DNA from: Theristus sp. LFF4_11
Lineage: Eukaryota > Nematoda > Chromadorea > Monhysterida > Xyalidae
DNA length: 64,000 nucleotides
Reading direction: 5' to 3'
Assembly: GCA_030248135.1 (NCBI GenBank)
Contig: JASANC010002757.1
Span: forward strand, 1-64,000
Shown: positions 46,140 through 57,400 of the stretch, one piece after another
Position numbering within the stretch: position 1 is the stretch's first letter
Layout of the letters: each line of letters begins with the position of its first letter
Made by a program: the position numbers and the translations under genes
The notes under the pieces: generated by a model
What the model was told of the DNA's origin: nothing
The model's input: the letters and a program-made list of their open reading frames with translations, nothing else
The model's database searches: none

Positions 46140-46245
46140 ATTAAACCGTTATCATAGTTGTTCTGGGGGGGGGCCTGGGGGCATAGTTGTTCTAGGGGGG
46201 GGGGGGGCCTGGGGGCGGCCGGCCCCCCCCAAAAAAAAATTTCCG
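46140..46245. repeat. G-run block
   Basis: Two copies of 'tagttgttctgggggggggc' with 'ctgggggc'. A related block is at 48215-48250. G-quadruplex potential is obvious. Confidence 0.5.
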
Positions 46246-46351
46246 AATCTATCTCTATCAAACAGGTTTTTTCGGCTCAGCTATTATCTATCTAAAAAAT
46301 TTTCTCAGCCAGCTATCTATCTGAAAATTTTTGTCTTCGAAGACATAAAAT

Positions 46352-47197
46352 CAGTACCGTGGGCCCAAACAAATTTTCGAAGGGGGGGGTATGGTGCCGT
46401 GGGGGGGGGGGTGCCGACCAAAAAGTGAGGGGGGGTGCAAACGATGGGAACCTCGGACCCCCCCAGGGGGGTCCCATGGGGGGGGGGGTGCATTTTTCAA
46501 AATTTTCTGTGGGGGGGGTACACCCCCCCACCCCCCATGATATTTTTTGCTTAAATTTTGAAGGAAAAACGCTAAATTTTGCTGCAAAATCTTTGAAATT
46601 ACAATGAAGATGGTCAAGTTATCATATATTCAGCTTATATTATGGACTTTATAGACAAAAAATCATGATTTTCGAAAAAAATTTTAGGGTGTGCAGAAAA
46701 TTTTGGGGGGGGGTCTCCGCCAGACAAAATTTCATGGGGGGTGTGGGGGGGGGGGTGTCGGCCAAATTTTCGAGGGGGGGTCCGATGGGGGGGGGGGGCC
46801 CGGTTTTAGGGGGTGGCACGGTGCCCCCCCACCCCCCCCCCACCCGACGGTCGGCTGCCCTTCTTTTCTAAAATCCGCTTCAGGTAAAACACGCTCGTTG
46901 TCGGACATTGATAAAACGGACCTAATTCAAATCTTAATCCTAAAGCCTAATTTTAAGTCAAACCTGATCCTAACCTAATCCTAACCTAAGCCAAGCCTTT
47001 TCAAGAAGGAAGATGTCAGAACAATTGCGTTTTGAACAAGTTTTTGTTGAGGCCGGAGCGTGTGCACGCGCGCTAGTGGATCATGAGCATGAGCATGCGG
47101 ATGCGAGGTGCGCGTGCGTTTTAAAAAAGAAGCGCCAGCCCGACGGTCTCTGGTGCTCTGGGGGGTGTACCCCCCCACCCCCCCGCCCACGGTACTG
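46352..47197. mobile_element. G-run element, complete copy, hAT-type (8-bp duplication)
   Basis: Terminal inverted repeats CAGTACCGTGGGC / GCCCACGGTACTG. An identical 8-bp flank CATAAAAT lies at 46344-46351 and 47198-47205. The inside has two G-run blocks (46380-46530 and 46705-46860) flanking an AT-rich centre, and a tail with 'cctaatcctaacctaagcc'. CAG..CTG ends with 8-bp duplications are typical of hAT transposons. No transposase. Confidence 0.85.
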
Positions 47198-47475
47198 CAT
47201 AAAATGAGTCAATTTTTGACCAAAATTGACCATTTTTGCTCGTAATTCTTGAAAATTTCGCTAATTTTAGGTAAAATACGCGTTTATACTTGATTTTTAG
47301 TGTATTTTTAGCATTATTTTGCTGTTTTTATAGCTTTTTAGCGTTTTAGCTATCTATCTATCAAATTTCAAAATTTTGACCGCCCCCCCCCCCGCGGCCC
47401 CCCCCCAAAATTTTCCAGCTATCTACCTATCTAGAAAATTTGCTCCAGCTATCTATATCGGCCCCCCCCCCCAAC

Positions 47476-48183
47476 TAGGGTTGTTAAAAAAAACAAAAAT
47501 CGTCATTTTTGTTTAAAAAAAAATTATTTTTTTTTTAATTTCAAAAATCAAAGTTGTGCTAAATCAATCAGGGAGTCCGAAGAACCACATATGATATGCA
47601 AGCGCCTCCCGAATGACTCCCGTATGGCGGAACTTTGCAGATTTTGTTTTGGTGACCTCAATTACCCCTTTTCCAAACCGTCACCATGCCTCTTCTTGTG
47701 TTTTGACCTCCAAAACGTCACTAATTGTCCCCAGCTAAGCTAATGCTAAAGTGAAGACAAACATCCCGCCTTGAAATTCGATCAATTCTTCTGATGGTGT
47801 CGCGACGACACGACACGAAGCAGCAACCAGACAACGTAGCGCTTGCAAACGGAGCAGCGAGCACAATCGGACGCTCTGCGAGGCGAATCGTCACCTTATC
47901 TGCATCGGAAATAGTAGGCTAAGCTTTGGGACGCTCAAAAACTTCATCGCAGATGTTGTCGAAGCCTAAAATCAGTCGGTAAAACGGCCCAAAATCGACT
48001 GCTAAAGGTTTTACGAGGTATAATCAAAGAAAATTTTTGTTGAACTTTCGAAAAATTGTGCCAAAATTGAGGTTTTCAGAGCATATTAGAGGAAAATTTT
48101 TCGAATTAAAAAAAAAATCGGCATTTTTGTTTTTTTAATCACTTTTTTTTAAAAAAATTTTTTATTTTTGTTTAACAACCCTA
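47476..48183. mobile_element. hAT-type MITE with perfect 8-bp duplication CCCCCAAC
   Basis: Ends TAGGGTTGTTAAA / TTTAACAACCCTA. The flanks 47468-47475 and 48184-48191 are both CCCCCAAC. The 708-bp interior is non-coding, and about 0.7 kb of it aligns with 51499-52221 in reverse. It is inserted in G/C-run sequence. Confidence 0.9.
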
Positions 48184-48359
48184 CCCCCAACCCCTCGGCT
48201 CTGGAAGTTGGAACAACTATGCCTGGGGGGCCGCCCCCCCCAAAAAATTTTCGAATCTATCTCTATCAGACAGGTTTTTTCGGCTAAAATACGCTTTTAT
48301 ACTTGATTTTTAGTGTATTTTTAGCATTATTTTGCTGTTTTAAAACTTTTTAGCGTTTT

Positions 48360-48520
48360 AGCCAGGGGTCGAGCCCGATTTTTGGCGAATCCGAGGGGGG
48401 GGGGTCCGCCCAAATTTGAGGGGGGGGGTCGTCCCGGGTGGGGGGGTCGATTTGGTTGGGGGGGGTCCCCGAGCGAGACCGAAAATTCTAGGGGGGGGGG
48501 GGTCGGACCAAAAATTTTTT
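48360..48520. repeat. G-run block, related to 49720-49960
   Basis: Repeated 'gggggggtc' runs with 'caaatttgaggggggggg' and 'ccgggtgggggggtcgattt'. The same series of motifs recurs at 49800-49960. Open frames rich in Gly or Pro across these blocks are artefacts of the runs. Confidence 0.6.
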
Positions 48521-48712
48521 TTTGACGATGACAAATTGTCTAGGCGAAAATGGCTAGTAGGAAAAAGTTTGTTCGCATAAAGTCTTTGTTTCTGAAATTT
48601 CTGGAGCGTGCTTTCAGCAGAGCGTGCATCGTCGTAAACGCATACACAATTGTTTTGAGACCACCAAAAAGCGGCAAAGAAAGAAAGTGTCTTTTGGAAA
48701 ACGTTACAAAAT

Positions 48713-48842
48713 GTACAACTCGCTGATTGGCTGGTCGTTCGCACAAGTGCACAAGCATTGTGCGTGAGGGGGCGAAGTTGACCTTCTTTGCACTATGCTG
48801 TTCACACTGAAAACTGACTAGCCAATCAGCGAGTTGTATATG
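48713..48842. mobile_element. Family B-like MITE
   Basis: Arms 'tgtacaactcgctgattggc' and inverted 'gccaatcagcgagttgtata'. The centre carries 'acaagcattgtgcgtga' and 'gggggcgaagttga'. Confidence 0.7.
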
Positions 48843-49680
48843 TTTGTGCGTTTCACTGTACATGTATGTATGTGTGCGTGAATGCAATATACAAACGCAT
48901 ACATTTCGAAGACTGCCGTCCAAGCTGAAGCGTTTATTCGAATAGTTGCACAAGACTGATAGTTGCAGTGCAATAGAGTCATGTGTCCAAGCGCTTTGTG
49001 AACAAACACCATGCATGGGGTGTCGAATACTCGGACCATGGCCATCAGACCACTCTGCAGTTCTTACAGATTTCAAACTCACCAGCTGCATGCAACCCAC
49101 GCCGGCAACAACGTCAACCACTGCCAGTGCCCAGACCACAATCACAAACATGTCGAAGCCAACAGCGACTAGCGTGACCACAAACATGCCCACACAGCTG
49201 GCTCCCGTCACTGGCGACCACCACAACCTTGTTTATTACATATTGTACGGTTTTTTAGCCCTTACCCGGTTGTTTTAAACGTGACGCCTAATGAGCAAAA
49301 TACATGTAGGCAAGAAAGGAATGTACAACGAAGCACAAAATCAAATTTATCAAATCAATTTATCAATCAAATTTTTATCATTGCTGATGTTGATTGTTAA
49401 TTTGTTGAATAAAAGTGCTTAGAAACCACAGTATCCAGTCAAGGCCTCTCTCTAGTCATACAATTTGCTTTGATTTTCGTTCGGGAGATCTGAAAGCTAA
49501 ACGAACGAGACACGCTGCACGAGTGAGACTTGATATTGAAGTACAGTATTGAAAACATTGACGTACAAAGTGGTAAATGTACAACAAAGTGGTACATTTT
49601 CAAGAAAACATACAATGTATATTGAGATACAAACATGCAGATAATATAGATACCTGCAGATGAGAGAAATATAGAGATAT
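48843..49680. other. Unassigned unique stretch
   Basis: A Thr-rich plus-strand frame (48946-49278, 110 codons) and a Val/Ala-rich minus-strand frame (48540-49226, which runs across a MITE) occupy the same bases. Neither shows a signal peptide plus splice sites that would convince me. I make no gene call. Confidence 0.35.
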
Positions 49681-49954
49681 ATGCAAGAGAAAATGTCTCC
49701 ATCGAAAGTTAAAATCAAAGGGGGGGGGGTGGTCAGACGGTCAGGATTTGGTAGGGGGGGGGTTTGGAGGCTGAAAGTGGGGAGGGGGGGGGGTTGGCGG
49801 GTCGAAATCTGGGAGGGGGGGGGTCTGGCCCCCAAATTCGAGAGGGGGGAGAATATTTTGACCAAAATTTGGGGGGGGGGTTTGCCCGGGTGGGGGGGTA
49901 TCGAATTGGTTGGGGGGGGGGTACCCCCCACCCACCCCCCCCCGAGCTCGACCC

Positions 49955-50420
49955 GGGGGGGGTATGGTGCCGTGGGGAAGGGGGGGGGGTGCCGACCAAA
50001 AAGTGAGGGGGGGTCCAACCTATGGTAACGTGGGACCCCCCCCCATGGGGGTCCTATGGGGAGGTGCATTTTTTCAAAATTTTCTGTGGGGGGGGTCCAC
50101 CCCCCCACCCCCCCCATGATAATTTTTCGCTTAAATTTTGAAGGAAAAACGCTAAATTTTGCTGCAAAATCGTTGAAATTACAATGAAGATGGTCAAGTT
50201 ATCACATATTCAGCTTATATTATGGACTTTATAGACAAAAAATCATGATTTTCGAAAAAACATTTTAGGGTGTACGGAAAATTTTGGGGGGGGGTCTCCG
50301 CCAGACAAAATTTCATGGGGGTGTGGGGGGGGGTGTCGGCCAAATTTTCGAGGGGGGGGGTCCGATGGGGGGTGCCCGGTTTTAGGGGGGGGTGGCACGG
50401 TGCCCCCCCACCTATGGTTA
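49955..50420. mobile_element. G-run element, third copy without clear tips
   Basis: Follows 46380-46850 almost base for base ('gtatggtgccgtggggaag', 'cgctaaattttgctgcaaaa', 'gacaaaatttcatgggggtg', 'ggtggcacggtgcccccc'). The CAGTACCG tip is replaced. Confidence 0.75.
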
Positions 50421-51498
50421 GGAAAAAAAAATCCGGATTTTTTTTTTAATTAAAAAAAAATTAAAAAAAAAAATTTTTTTTTACAAGTTAGGTTTGTTCG
50501 AAGCGTCTCGTCGAGCTGAGTTCATCTAGACTATTTTCAGAACGATCCGGAAAACTATAAGAGCGAAAATCGTGTTTTATTGAAATTATGTCCATTTCAT
50601 AGAGGGAAAGTTGCATTTTCAACAGTAAAACAGGACAATTTTCGACGTGTACTTGAATATTGAACCGTTCTTAGTTGTTCCTCTTTAGAAAATTACCAAA
50701 ATTTGACTGTGTTCAAAAATTCCTGTTTGCTGTAGCTAAGTCGGCAACCCCTGTCGACCCGGTCGCCCCCCCCCCAAGACACTTACTTTCAGGTTCAACC
50801 AGCTATGCTATCTGCCACATGGCGAGAGCCCACTCTTCAAATCATCGTATCGAAAACACGTACCATGATTTCGCGATCACGTTGCGGGCAACTGACAGAC
50901 GCAAGTTTAACACGTTAGTTTAGCTCAGCACGCAAGTTTTAACATGTGGCCATGTTATCGGGTATCTGAAAAACGGTCGTGTGATGTGGTATTAACCAAC
51001 ATCCCCGCTCCAATTGTTTAACAATATATCGCACAACTCCATTGTAGACCTATAACGTACGCCAATCAACAAGATATCATGTTCATCTCATGGCCTACCG
51101 ACTGAAAAAACATGTTCTAAGTTGCAAGAAAACGATTTCTGAAACGATATTTCAATTCAGTTAAGTCATTTCAACGCTAAAAATTGACTCTAGAAGTCAT
51201 CCAAATCGAAAAACATGGAGTACGTCGGTCAAAATGACCAAATAATGACATGTACCTAAGCACACAAAGAAGTTGGGAAGAAAATTTGGTTTGAACTTTC
51301 AAAAAATTATGCCATAAATCGAATTTTCAGAGCAAAGTAGAAGAAAAATTTTTCAAATTTTTTTTTAAGTTTGAAAAAAAAATCCAAATTTAAAAAAAAA
51401 ACGAAAAAAAAATAAAAAAAATTTTTTTTTCAAAGCCCCTAACCCTACCCCCACCCCCCCCCCATTCGACGGTCTCTGGTGCTCTGGGGGGGTGTACC
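50421..51498. other. Repeat-derived spacer
   Basis: 'ttaggtttgttcgaagcgtc' to 'ggaaagttgcattttcaaca' duplicates 45965-46110. 'ttagttgttcctctttagaa' to 'gtagctaagtcggcaacccc' (50670-50750) duplicates 52290-52370 and 53763-53775, giving an empty-site copy for the Ginger-like insertion. Non-coding. Confidence 0.6.
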
Positions 51499-52221
51499 TA
51501 GGGTTGTTAAACAAAAATGAAATTTTTAAAAAAAAAAAGTGATTAAAAAAAACAAAAATGCCGATTTAAAAAAAAAAAAAAAATTCGAAAAATTTTCCTC
51601 TAATATGCTCTGAAAACCTCAATTTTGGCACAATTTTTCGAAAGTTCAACAAAAATTTTCTTTGATTATACCTCGTAAAACCTTTAGCAGTCGATTTTGG
51701 GCCGTTTTACCGACTGATTTTAGGCTTCGACAACATCTGCGATGAAGTTTTTTGAGCGTCCCAAAGCTTAGCCTACCATTTCCGATGCAGATAAGGTGAC
51801 GATTAGCCTCGCAGAGCGTCCGATTGTGCTCGCTGCACCGTTTGCAAGCGCCACGTTGTCTGGTTGCTGCTTCGTGTCGTGTCGTCGCGACACCATCAGA
51901 AGAATTGATCGAATTTCAAGGCGGTATGTTTGTCTTCACTTTAGCATTAGCTTAGCTGGGGACAATTAGTGACGTTTTGGAGGTCAAAACACAAGAAGAG
52001 GCATGGTGACGGTTTGGAAAATGGGTAATTGAGGTCACCAAAACAAAATCTGCAAAGTTCCGCCATACGGGTGTCATTCGGGAGGCGCTTGCATATCATA
52101 TGTGGTTCTTCGGACTCCCTGATTGATTTAGCACAACTTTGATTTTTGAAATTTTTTTTTTTAAAAAAAAATTAAAAAAAAAAAACAAAAATGACGATTT
52201 TTGTTTTTTTTAACAGCCCTA
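51499..52221. mobile_element. hAT-type MITE with perfect 8-bp duplication GGTGTACC
   Basis: Ends TAGGGTTGTTAAAC / TTTAACAGCCCTA. Both flanks (51491-51498 and 52222-52229) are GGTGTACC. It is in the opposite orientation to 47476-48183. The target lies in the C-run end of a G-run element, so it is a nested insertion. Confidence 0.9.
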
Positions 52222-52372
52222 GGTGTACCCCCCCCCCCACCCCCCCCCCTCGCCCACGGTACTGCTCGGCTCTGGAACAACTATGACCGTTATTAGTTGT
52301 TCCTCTTTAGAAAATTACCAAAATTTGACTGTGTTCAAAAATTCCTGTTTGCTGTAGCTGAGTCGGCCGGTG

Positions 52373-53762
52373 TCACGATTTTATTTCCCCGTGTTTTTAT
52401 TTCCCCGTCCGGGGATTTAACCATGGTGCTAAATCCCCGTACGGGGAATGCACCATGGTGTTAATTCCCCGTAGCCGTTTTAAAAACCCCGTATGCAGTA
52501 TTTCCAAATCCAGCTGAATACAAGCTGTCATAACATATAACTGAATACAGAAAACCAATAATCACGCGTGAATAAGAGTGAAACCGTTCGGCGGCTTTTG
52601 CCTGCCTACTCAACAAGAAAAAACAAAAATTGCAGGGTGCACGATTCGATAAGTACCAAAGGAGACTGAACATCATTGGATACCGACAAGGATTCAGTGA
52701 ATAAGTCATGTGATTCAGAACACGCGCAAAAGTGAAAGCAACGTTTTTTCAACCAAATGTCAAAACACGAACGTTTTTGCGATACCACAGCGGCCGCCAA
52801 GCGCGCTGGAGTGGCAGTCGCGCATCACCCGATCGATCTCGGTTGTCATGACAACGCGAAATTTGCCAGTCGTCTGTTCGCTATCCTCCAACTTGTGTCG
52901 GACGCGCTTCGTCCTGTAGAGAAATCCATCGCACCTGAAGTCCTTTTTCACGTGTCGCTTGTTTTGGCCGCCTTCGACGTGCTGCTTCAGCACCCAATCC
53001 GGATAAATGCGATCATTTTCTGGACTTGTCAAATACGTGACAACCTCCTGGTACAGCTGCGGATCCATTGCTTGGTGACAGCAAAAAAATTGAAGTGCAC
53101 TTTTAGAACCAAAAAGTAAAACAAAAACACGTTTGAAAATGTTCAATGAGTGAAAACAATCCAGCAGAGCAAACGAAACAAAATTGACAGAGAAAAATAT
53201 AAGTTCACTTATAAAATCAAAAAGTAAAATTAAAACATCTTTGAAAGAGTTGTAAGAGTGAAAACGAATCCAGCAAAGCAAACGAAACAAAATGACAGGT
53301 AAAAAACCAACCGAACAGCATGAATAAAACAGTCTGCAAATGCAAAACGGTCCATGACTGGGACATTTTGTTTAGTCATGTATCGATAACTGTGACGTAA
53401 TTATGCATCTGGGTGAACATGCCACACTAGTTAGTGAGTGTTTCACTTCTGTGGCCAGTAACCATTACGTAATTCACACGATACGTGTTTTTCTCTTTGC
53501 GTCCACTTTGTTCTCTTTATTTCACTTTATTGTTGAAGTGATATTTGTGATACGTTACCACTTGCACCGCACACGGATTCGCGTTGTATGGTGGGCATGT
53601 GACAGCCTGTATTCAGCTGGATTTGGAAATATTGCATACGGGGTTTTTAAAACGGCTACGGGGAATTAACACCATAGTCCATTCCCCGTACGGGGATTTA
53701 GCACCATGGTTAAATCCCCGAACGGGGAAATAAAAACACGGGGAAATAAAATCGTGACACCG
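52373..53762 (-). mobile_element. Ginger-like DNA transposon, non-autonomous
   Basis: Long terminal inverted repeats (~170 bp) start TGTCACGATTTTATTTCCCC and end GGGGAAATAAAATCGTGACA. They include repeated CCCCGTACGGGG blocks. CCGG flanks both sides and may be a 4-bp duplication. The interior keeps only the first part of an integrase-type transposase. A paralogous sequence at ~50738 (gtcgg/caacccctg) shows the site without the element. Confidence 0.8.
52760..53065 (-). pseudogene. N-terminal fragment of a Ginger/KRBA2-type integrase
   Basis: From Met MDPQLYQEVVTYLTSPENDR the ~102-residue frame continues through KKDFRCDGFLYRTKRV to DRVMRDCHSSALGGRCGIAKT. That is the layout of the H2C2 zinc-binding region preceding the DDE core in retroviral-type integrases. 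It ends at once after the H..GG..G segment; the Cys pair and the whole DDE catalytic domain are missing. Truncated, not an active transposase. Confidence 0.6.
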
Positions 53763-53774
53763 GCAACCCCTGTC

Positions 53775-54279
53775 GAGGTAAGCCAATGTTTGGGACGCTC
53801 ACTCAAAAACTTCAGCGCAAAAGTTGTTGAAATCTGAAATCAGTCGGTAAAACGGTCCAAAATCGACTGCTGACGGTTTTACGAGGTAATATCAAAGAAA
53901 ATTTTTGTTGAACTTTCGAAAAATTGTGCCAAAATTGAGGTTTTCAGAGCATAATTAGAGGAAATTTAAATTTAAAAATTTAAAAAATTGGCATTTCTGT
54001 TTTTTAATGATTTGTATACATACTTAAAAGTGATTTTTTTGATTTCTGATAAATGGTTGCTTGCAATGAGTCGTTGTAGGTTCCTAATCCTAATCCTAAT
54101 CCTAATCCTAAGCCAAGCCTTTTTTTATAAGGTGAAAATGATCAATTTAGTTTTTGCATTTTTTTCTTTCCTGTGTTAAAGGGCAGGGGCCACCGCTACT
54201 GCACATGCACCTGTTTTAATAATGATGCATTACGTTTTTGATCACTTCAAAAAAATTTGATATTTGTTTAACAACCCTA
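53775..54279. mobile_element. hAT-type MITE, rearranged partial copy
   Basis: 53785-53970 matches the 3' half of 47476-48183 ('atcagtcggtaaaacgg', 'caaaattgaggttttcagag'). The true end 'tgtttaacaaccctag' is at 54265-54279. Between them is foreign sequence with 'cctaatcctaatcctaatcc'. Confidence 0.6.
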
Positions 54280-54420
54280 GACAAGGGTTCGGTCGGTTTC
54301 AGAAAAGAAGAAAAAAAAACTCGTTTTGCACTGTGAACTTAAAAGCCGTCAGCGAACAACCGGCAGGCGCAGGCAGCCGCACCAATCAAACAAGCAGCCA
54401 AGCGACAATATTAATAAATA

Positions 54421-57400
54421 ATGTCGGCGATCCACTACAAGTTCAAGTCGGCGCTTGATTATAAAACGCTCACGGTGGACGGGCTACACATTTCGGTGGC
54501 CGATCTGAAGCGGGCGATCTACGAGAAGGAAAAGATCGGGCAGACGGCCTTCGATCTGCAGCTGACGAACGCGCAGACGAAAAAGGTCTATCAGGATGAA
54601 CGCGAGCTGATCCCGCGCAACTCAAGCGTCGTCGTCGCGCGCATTCCGGCCGCCGCCATGCAGAAACTGCCGAAGTTGAAGTCAGTCGTGCGGTGGTTTT
54701 CTCTTTTTTCTGCTGCGAAAGAACTTTTCTGTTTTTTTGCTTTCGTTCTCGCGATTCGATTATTCCGAAATTCAAATACCACCGTCTGATTTGTCGGGAT
54801 ATTATACTTATACAACTCAATTGAATTCCAGTACGACCGCAAATGAACGCAACGTCAACATGGAGGGCGCCGTGTCTCGCGACAAGGTTGGTCTTGGTAT
54901 TATTGTTGGTGGAACAGAATTTTCGATGGTTTTTCTTGAAAACGTTGCGACACAAAGGAAGAGAGCTGCAATGAAAACGTCGTGCAATGTGCAATGAATG
55001 GTGACCTTCACCTTCGTATGACTCAAAAGTCTTAAACAACTCTTTCAGTGTCTTTGTCGTTGTTTCAAATTCAAAGTGTATGTTTTTTGTTTTTAACGTT
55101 GGTTTTTCGATTTTTGCACGTTTTTTCAGGGTCCTTCTCAATTCGCCAGCAGTGGCGGCGCATCAGCGTTGGTGTCGGAAAGCAATGTGCGTCTGGTGAA
55201 ACTAGTGGTGTTTTTTCGATTTTGCGAAACTTTCTTTTTTCTCCGTTTCTTTTGATTCTGAAACTCAATGCATGTACAGACGTAAAAAGGGAATTCGTTT
55301 CATGCTTGATGCGGCAATTCAAAATTACCCACGTGACTTTGACGGATCTCGTGGACTCGGGACAACTTGCGGTATTTTGAATTCCGGCGTCATGTGTGAA
55401 ACTGCTTTTATGTTCTGTGCGCGCATTGAGTCACAGAACCACAAGAAAAAAAATGATACGTTTTCGCCCATTGTTGTTTGTATCAAGTGCCCAAAACGCT
55501 GCCAGTCTACTCGTCCAAGACTGGATGGAAGACCTTTCTTTTTTTTGTTCAACACACACCATGTCAGCGCTTTTGTGTCTGTTTCAGAGTGACTTGACGC
55601 GCAAAAGCGATCTGTCGGAGAAAGAGAAGCTGGACATGGTGAAGATGATCTCCACAGCAGCGTATGCTCCGGACAAGTGAGCGAATTGTTTTTGTGAAGT
55701 CGAACTTTAAGTTATAGACAATCAGCTGATTGGTTGGTGATCAATCATCACGTGGTGCATGATTTCTGCGCTGTGCAGGTATTGCTGGGGGCGGAGTTTG
55801 TCTTGCACAGAAAGCACGCATCAAGTGATCACCAATCCATCAGCTGATTGTCCATAATATAGAATAGTAATATGAATAGTAATATAATATACAATGTAGA
55901 ATTGTAACAGTAAATAGAATGTAACATACCGTATTACCTCTAATGAACCCCCATGGGGGTTTATTTCTTCAGCGACTTCTAGGGGTGGGGGTTTATTTTT
56001 TTTGGGGGGGGGCTTTATTTTGGGGGGGGGGTTTATTTGGAAACCATTTTTAGGAGTGGGCAAAATGGCAAAAATACCTTCCATGGCAGGAAGGAAGTCG
56101 CAGAAACTTCTACTCTACATAGAAATTTCCTTTTACAACAGCCTTTTGTAATGAAATTACCATTAACTCATCCATTTGGGGCCTTTGGTAGCACAATTTC
56201 ATCATTTTCACTGCAACCAGCCACTGAATTCGCTGGGTATGTGTTTTAAACAGGTTTCAATAATCCCCCATGGGGGATTATTTTTTGGGGGGGGGATTAT
56301 TTGGAAATTTGTCGAGGGGGTGGAGGTTTATTTTGGGGGGGGGGTTTAATTTGGGGGGGGGTTTAATAGAGGTAATACGGTAATATAGACTGCGAAGCTG
56401 AAAACACCACAAACCATTTTTTTCTGTCGTGTCCGGTAAGTTCACGCAGAATCTTTTTTTAGGTGATAAAATAACTTGATGAAAAAAGATAACATTCCTC
56501 CTAATTTTTTTCGTCAGATACGTTCGTGGTCCCATGATGGTCGGTCCACCTCCGCCGACGTACACATGCCCGCGATGTGGCAAACATGGTCATTGGATAA
56601 AAAACTGCCCGGTGGTCAGTTGTCTTTGCGTAGTGGATTGTTTTTTTTCCTCGGTAAATTTTTGCACTTTGTTTTCTGCGCATCTTTCGGGAAAATGCCA
56701 ATGTTTTTGTTTGAACAAGTGCGCTGTTTGTTATGTGTAGCGTGTGTGCATTTCGTCTGCGATTGTGTAGCCGGTTCGCGAAGTTGCTTTTAGTTTCATT
56801 CGTTCTGTCGTGCTACATGAGCTAATAATGATGGCAATAAAGTCAAACAGTTGTGATGTGAACCAAATTACGACAAAAGAAACAAAGAAAACCAATATTC
56901 ATGACACATAAAAACCGAAATTATGCGCTGAGTTTTGGGTGTGGCGAAAATGCAGGAAAACGCAAAAATAAATAAATCGGCTGACGTTTGTTTGCCACGA
57001 AAAGTTTCTTGAATTTTTTTTAAATCGTAATGATCAATCATGTAAACGATTATTTAAAGTTGTTTCACGCGTAGCACACACGCAAGCACTCAGATTAGTA
57101 CGTTTTTTACGTTGCATCAGGATGGTTTATCAGCAGATAACAGTACTTTGTTGACTCGCAAAGTGAGTTTCAGTTTGTTATTCAGTATCATCTGCAATAC
57201 TCGGCACACCATGTAGTGTTACGTAGTCTTTGTCGTCGGGGTTTGCTTTTTCACCATCTTTCACTCGCTCACCCTGTGAATAGAAATGGAACGCGCATTA
57301 ATAAACAATGCATTCGTAAATCATTGATGTTCGAAACACACAAGAACAGTGTTTTGTATTTTGTCACTGCTCGTGATTTTGATGGTTGGGCGTTGGATTC

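Noticed and set aside
48540..49226. 228-codon minus-strand frame
   Set aside because: It crosses a family B MITE and opposes a Thr-rich plus-strand frame. Composition does not favour either.
45680..50120. Many Gly-rich and Pro-rich frames (e.g. 49497-50117, 46359-46607)
   Set aside because: They are translations of G and C runs in repeats, appear in several frames and on both strands, and show no start or splice context.
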